This document shows positions 57,801 through 64,000 of a stretch of 64,000 bases of DNA, piece by piece (position 1 is the stretch's first letter; every line of letters starts with the position of its first letter). The notes under the pieces were generated by a model. The model was not told the DNA's origin. It did not search any database and saw only the letters and a program-made list of their open reading frames with translations. Where the stretch lies: positions 1-64,000 of the forward strand of contig JAWQFJ010002818.1 in the NCBI GenBank assembly GCA_034096865.1, given 5' to 3'. Source of the DNA: Theodoxus fluviatilis. Lineage: Eukaryota > Mollusca > Gastropoda > Cycloneritida > Neritidae. The translations under genes and the position numbers were made by a program.

Positions 57801-60800
57801 ACTGCAAGATGGATGGGGCTACACTGCAAGATGGATGGGGCTACACTGCAAGATGGATGGGGCTACACTGCAAGATGGATGGGGCTACAGTACAAGATGG
57901 ATGGGGCTACACTGCAAGATGGATGGGGCTACACTGCAAGATGGATGGGGCTACAGTGCAAGATGGATGGGGCTACACTGCAAGATGGATGGGGCTACAC
58001 TGCAAGATGGATGGGGCTACACTGCAAGATGGATGGGGCTACACTGCAAGATGGATGGGGCTACAAGATGGATGGGGCTACACTGCAAGATGGATGGGGC
58101 TACACTGCAAGATGGATGGGGCTACAAGATGGATGGGGCTACAGTGCAAGATGGATGGGGCTACACTGCAAGATGGATGGGGCTACAAGATGGATGGGGC
58201 TACAGTGCAAGATGGATGGGGCTACACTGCAAGATGGATGGGGCTACACTGCAAGATGGATGGGGCTACACTGCAAGATGGATGGGGCTACACTGCAAGA
58301 TGGATGGGGCTACACTGCAAGATGGATGGGGCTACACTGCAAGATGGATGGGGCTACAAGATGGATGGGGCTACACTGCAAGATGGATGGGGCTACACTG
58401 CAAGATGGATGGGGCTACACTGCAAGATGGATGGGGCTACACTGCAAGATGGATGGGGCTACACTGCAAGATGGATGGGGCTACACTGCAAGATGGATGG
58501 GGCTACACTGCAAGATGGATGGGGCTACACTGCAAGATGGATGGGGCTACACTGCAAGATGGATGGGGCTACACTGCAAGATGGATGGGGCTACACTGCA
58601 AGATGGATGGGGCTACAAGATGGATGGGGCTACACTGCAAGATGGATGGGGCTACACTGCAAGATGGATGGGGCTACACGAGGATGGGCTACAAGATGGA
58701 TGGGGCTACACTGCAAGATGGATGGGGCTACACTGCAAGATGGATGGGGCTACACTGCAAGATGGATGGGGCTACACTGCAAGATGGATGGGGCTACACT
58801 GCAAGATGGATGGGGCTACACTGCAAGATGGATGGGGCTACACTGCAAGATGGATGGGGCTACACTGCAAGATGGATGGGGCTACACTGCAAGATGGATG
58901 GGGCTACACTGCAAGATGGATGGGGCTACAAGATGGATGGGGCTACACTGCAAGATGGATGGGGCTACACTGCAAGATGGATGGGGCTACACTGCAAGAT
59001 GGATGGGGCTACACTGCAAGATGGATGGGGCTACACTGCAAGATGGATGGGGCTACACTGCAAGATGGATGGGGCTACAAGATGGATGGGGCTACACTGC
59101 AAGATGGATGGGGCTACACTGCAAGATGGATGGGGCTACACTGCAAGATGGATGGGGCTACACTGCAAGATGGATGGGGCTACACTGCAAGATGGATGGG
59201 GCTACACTGCAAGATGGATGGGGCTACACTGCAAGATGGATGGGGCTACACTGCAAGATGGATGGGGCTACACTGCAAGATGGATGGGGCTACACTGCAA
59301 GATGGATGGGGCTACACTGCAAGATGGATGGGGCTACACTGCAAGATGGATGGGGCTACACTGCAAGATGGATGGGGCTACACTGCAAGATGGATGGGGC
59401 TACACTGCAAGATGGATGGGGCTACATGCAAGATGGATGGGGCTACACTGCAAGATGGATGGGGCTACACTGCAAGATGGATGGGGCTACACTGCAAGAT
59501 GGATGGGGCTACACTGCAAGATGGATGGGGCTACACTGCAAGATGGATGGGGCTACACTGCAAGATGGATGGGGCTACACTGCAAGATGGATGGGGCTAC
59601 ACTGCAAGATGGATGGGGCTACACTGCAAGATGGATGGGGCTACACTGCAAGATGGATGGGGCTACATGCAAGATGGATGGGGCTACACTGCAAGATGGA
59701 TGGGGCTACACTGCAAGATGGATGGGGCTACACTGCAAGATGGATGGGGCTACACTGCAAGATGGATGGGGCTACACTGCAAGATGGATGGGGCTACACT
59801 GCAAGATGGATGGGGCTACACTGCAAGATGGATGGGGCTACACTGCAAGATGGATGGGGCTACACTGCAAGATGGATGGGGCTACACTGCAAGATGGATG
59901 GGGCTACAAGATGGATGGGGCTACACTGCAAGATGGATGGGGCTACACTGCAAGATGGATGGGGCTACACTGCAAGATGGATGGGGCTACACTGCAAGAT
60001 GGATGGGGCTACACTGCAAGATGGATGGGGCTACACTGCAAGATGGATGGGGCTACACTGCAAGATGGATGGGGCTACACTGCAAGATGGATGGGGCTAC
60101 ACTGCAAGATGGATGGGGCTACACTGCAAGATGGATGGGGCTACAGCAAGATGGATGGGGCTACACTGCAAGATGGATGGGGCTACACTGCAAGATGGAT
60201 GGGGCTACACTGCAAGATGGATGGGGCTACAGTGCAAGATGGATGGGGCTACACTGCAAGATGGATGGGGCTACAGTGCAAGATGGATGGGGCTACAGTG
60301 CAAGATGGATGGGGCTACACTGCAAGATGGATGGGGCTACAGTGCAAGATGGATGGGGCTACATTGCAAGATGGATGGGGCTACATTGCAAGATGGATGG
60401 GGCTACAAGATGGATGGGGCTACAGTGCAAGATGGATGGGGCTACAAGATGGATGGGGCTACAGTGCAAGATGGATGGGGCTACAAGATGGATGGGGCTA
60501 CAGTGCAAGATGGATGGGGCTACAAGATGGATGGGGCTACAGTGCAAGATGGATGGGGCTACAAGATGGATGGGGCTACAGTGCAAGATGGATGGGGCTA
60601 CACTGCAAGATGGATGGGGCTACAGTGCAAGATGGATGGGGCTACACTGCAAGATGGATGGGGCTACAGTGCAAGATGGATGGGGCTACAAGATGGATGG
60701 GGCTACAGTGCAAGATGGATGGGGCTACAAGATGGATGGGGCTACACTGCAAGATGGATGGGGCTACATTGCAAGATGGATGGGGCTACAAGATGGATGG

Positions 60801-63800
60801 GGCTACAGTGCAAGATGGATGGGGCTACAAGATGGATGGGGCTACACTGCAAGATGGATGGGGCTACACTGCAAGATGGATGGGGCTACAAGATGGATGG
60901 GGCTACACTGCAAGATGGATGGGGCTACAAGATGGATGGGGCTACACTGCAAGATGGATGGGGCTACACTGCAAGATGGATGGGGCTACACTGCAAGATG
61001 GATGGGGCTACACTGCAAGATGGATGGGGCTACACTGCAAGATGGATGGGGCTACACTGCAAGATGGATGGGGCTACACTGCAAGATGGATGGGGCTACA
61101 CTGCAAGATGGATGGGGCTACACTGCAAGATGGATGGGGCTACACTGCAAGATGGATGGGGCTACACTGCAAGATGGATGGGGCTACACTGCAAGATGGA
61201 TGGGGCTACACTGCAAGATGGATGGGGCTACACTGCAAGATGGATGGGGCTACACTGCAAGATGGATGGGGCTACACTGCAAGATGGATGGGGCTACACT
61301 GCAAGATGGATGGGGCTACACTGCAAGATGGATGGGGCTACATGCAAGATGGATGGGGCTACACTGCAAGATGGATGGGGCTACACTGCAAGATGGATGG
61401 GGCTACACTGCAAGATGGATGGGGCTACACTGCAAGATGGATGGGGCTACACTGCAAGATGGATGGGGCTACACTGCAAGATGGATGGGGCTACACTGCA
61501 AGATGGATGGGGCTACACTGCAAGATGGATGGGGCTACACTGCAAGATGGATGGGGCTACACTGCAAGATGGATGGGGCTACACTGCAAGATGGATGGGG
61601 CTACACTGCAAGATGGATGGGGCTACACTGCAAGATGGATGGGGCTACACTGCAAGATGGATGGGGCTACACTGCAAGATGGATGGGGCTACACTGCAAG
61701 ATGGATGGGGCTACACTGCAAGATGGATGGGGCTACACTGCAAGATGGATGGGGCTACACTGCAAGATGGATGGGGCTACACTGCAAGATGGATGGGGCT
61801 ACACTGCAAGATGGATGGGGCTACAAGATGGATGGGGCTACACTGCAAGATGGATGGGGCTACACTGCAAGATGGATGGGGCTACACTGCAAGATGGATG
61901 GGGCTACAGTGCAAGATGGATGGGGCTACACTGCAAGATGGATGGGGCTACAAGATGGATGGGGCTACAGTGCAAGATGGATGGGGCTACAAGATGGATG
62001 GGGCTACAGTGCAAGATGGATGGGGCTACACTGGGGCTACACTGCAAGATGGATGGGGCTACACTGCAAGATGGATGGGGCTACACTGCAAGATGGATGG
62101 GGCTACACTGCAAGATGGATGGGGCTACACTGCAAGATGGATGGGGCTACACTGCAAGATGGATGGGGCTACACTGCAAGATGGATGGGGCTACACTGCA
62201 AGATGGATGGGGCTACACTGCAAGATGGATGGGGCTACACTGCAAGATGGATGGGGCTACACTGCAAGATGGATGGGGCTACACTGCAAGATGGATGGGG
62301 CTACACTGCAAGATGGATGGGGCTACACTGCAAGATGGATGGGGCTACACTGCAAGATGGATGGGGCTACACTGCAAGATGGATGGGGCTACAGTACAAG
62401 ATGGATGGGGCTACACTGCAAGATGGATGGGGCTACAGTACAAGATGGATGGGGCTACACTGCAAGATGGATGGGGCTACACTGCAAGATGGATGGGGCT
62501 ACAAGATGGATGGGGCTACAGTGCAAGATGGATGGGGCTACACTGCAAGATGGATGGGGCTACAGTGCAAGATGGATGGGGCTACAAGATGGATGGGGCT
62601 ACACTGCAAGATGGATGGGGCTACACTGCAAGATGGATGGGGCTACAAGATGGATGGGGCTACAAGATGGATGGGGCTACAGTGCAAGATGGATGGGGCT
62701 ACAAGATGGATGGGGCTACACTGCAAGATGGATGGGGCTACACTGCAAGATGGATGGGGCTACACTGCAAGATGGATGGGGCTACACTGCAAGATGGATG
62801 GGGCTACACTGCAAGATGGATGGGGCTACACTGCAAGATGGATGGGGCTACACTGCAAGATGGATGGGGCTACAGTACAAGATGGATGGGGCTACAAGAT
62901 GGATGGGGCTACACTGCAAGATGGATGGGGCTACACTGCAAGATGGATGGGGCTACACTGCAAGATGGATGGGGCTACACTGCAAGATGGATGGGGCTAC
63001 ACTGCAAGATGGATGGGGCTACACTGCAAGATGGATGGGGCTACACTGCAAGATGGATGGGGCTACACTGCAAGATGGATGGGGCTACACTGCAAGATGG
63101 ATGGAGCTACAAGATGGATGGGGCTACACTGCAAGATGGATGGGGCTACACTACAAGATGGATGGGGCTACACTGCAAGATGGATGGGGCTACACTGCAA
63201 GATGGATGGGGCTACACTGCAAGATGGATGGGGCTACACTGCAAGATGGATGGGGCTACACTGCAAGATGGATGGGGCTACACTGCAAGATGGATGGGGC
63301 TACACTGCAAGATGGATGGGGCTACACTGCAAGATGGATGGGGCTACACTGCAAGATGGATGGGGCTACACTGCAAGATGGATGGGGCTACACTGCAAGA
63401 TGGATGGGGCTACACTGCAAGATGGATGGGGCTACACTGCAAGATGGATGGGGCTACACTGCAAGATGGATGGGGCTACACTGCAAGATGGATGGGGCTA
63501 CACTACAAGATGGATGGGGCTACACTACAAGATGGATGGGGCTACAAGATGGATGGGGCTACACTGCAAGATGGATGGGGCTACACTGCAAGATGGATGG
63601 GGCTACACTGCAAGATGGATGGGGCTACACTACAAGATGGATGGGGCTACACTGCAAGATGGATGGGGCTACACTGCAAGATGGATGGGGCTACAAGATG
63701 GATGGGGCTACAAGATGGATGGGGCTACACTGCAAGATGGATGGGGCTACACTGCAAGATGGATGAGGCTACACTGCAAGATGGATGGGGCTACACTGCA

Positions 63801-64000
63801 AGATGGATGGGGCTACACTGCAAGATGGATGGGGCTACACTGCAAGATGGATGGGGCTACAGTACAAGATGGATGGGGCTACAAGATGGATGGGGCTACA
63901 GTACAAGATGGATGGGGCTACAAGATGGATGGGGCTACACTGCAAGACGGATGGGGCTACACTGCAAGATGGATGGGGCTACACTGCAAGATGGATGGGG
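54853..64000. repeat. 22/17-base minisatellite, about 430 copies, runs off the window
   Basis: The unit reads GATGGATGGGGCTACACTGC plus AA. The 17-base form lacks CTGCA. It starts directly on the 21-base array (AAGACACGGATGGGG) and is still running at the window end. Variants are ACTGCAAG, AGTGCAAG, AGTACAAG, ACTACAAG and ATTGCAAG. The only clear non-repeat insert is CCTTTTGGGTATTGTCTT at 56334-56351. All plus frames lack stop codons. Confidence 0.97.
60397..60600. repeat. 39-base higher-order dimers inside the 22-base array
   Basis: A 17-base unit and a 22-base AGTGCAAG unit alternate regularly about five times, making a 39-base dimer. Confidence 0.85.

Noticed and set aside
53291..63766. 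Plus-strand frame of about 3,490 codons
   Set aside because: It consists wholly of the 21- and 22-base arrays, whose units lack stop codons in every plus frame. There are no domains, introns or start context.
1..64000. Telomeric or centromeric array
   Set aside because: There is no TTAGGG-type repeat and no single dominant satellite; many unrelated families alternate with gene exons.

Overview
The window looks like animal nuclear DNA, probably from a lophotrochozoan such as a mollusc (inferred from overall character; no species marker is present). It has spliced genes with GT-AG introns, low coding density, a LINE, a piggyBac transposon and a very high load of minisatellites. There is no prokaryotic gene organisation, rRNA, tRNA or CRISPR array. 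A run of 10 N at 15811-15820 is an assembly gap, so adjacency across that point is not proven.

Two host genes can be supported. On the minus strand, left of the gap, are C-terminal exons of an ArfGAP2/3-type Arf GTPase-activating protein: 5079-5285, 5420-5540 and a candidate 33-base microexon at 6674-6706. On the plus strand, right of the gap, are the last two coding exons of a synaptotagmin, 32498-32612 and 36086-36390, together encoding a C2B domain. The remaining exons of both genes are outside the window or were not recognised. The two genes act in different membrane-traffic steps (Golgi/COPI and calcium-triggered exocytosis), and nothing here links them functionally.

Mobile DNA: a 5'-truncated LINE reverse-transcriptase relic (373-1656, minus) and a second shorter copy (about 46715-47296, plus); a decayed, internally deleted piggyBac element (13048-15777) inserted at TTAA inside a minisatellite; and an inverted-repeat-bounded element (44067-45407) carrying a SINE-like segment with an (AAT)n tail.

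About 60% of the window is tandem arrays of at least twenty unrelated units. The main ones are 39 bases (7281-12210), 28 bases (15821-21604), a second 28-base family (21597-23805), 38 bases (24711-25758), 29 bases (26343-31745), 16 bases (31878-32440), 46 bases (32594-35508), 21 bases (50947-54852) and 22 bases (54853 to the window end). Several lack stop codons in all frames of a strand and so give very long spurious reading frames, up to nearly 3,500 codons; these are not genes.

The most unusual observation is the 46-base array in the last synaptotagmin intron. Its unit is a copy of the upstream exon's 3' end plus the 5' splice site, so about 60 splice-donor copies stand in a row directly behind the real donor. 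Other points of interest are a perfect 16-base hairpin at the head of the 27-base array whose right arm resembles the array unit, a reconstructable piggyBac target site, a shared frameshift in both LINE copies, and two large arrays that abut with no unique DNA between them.
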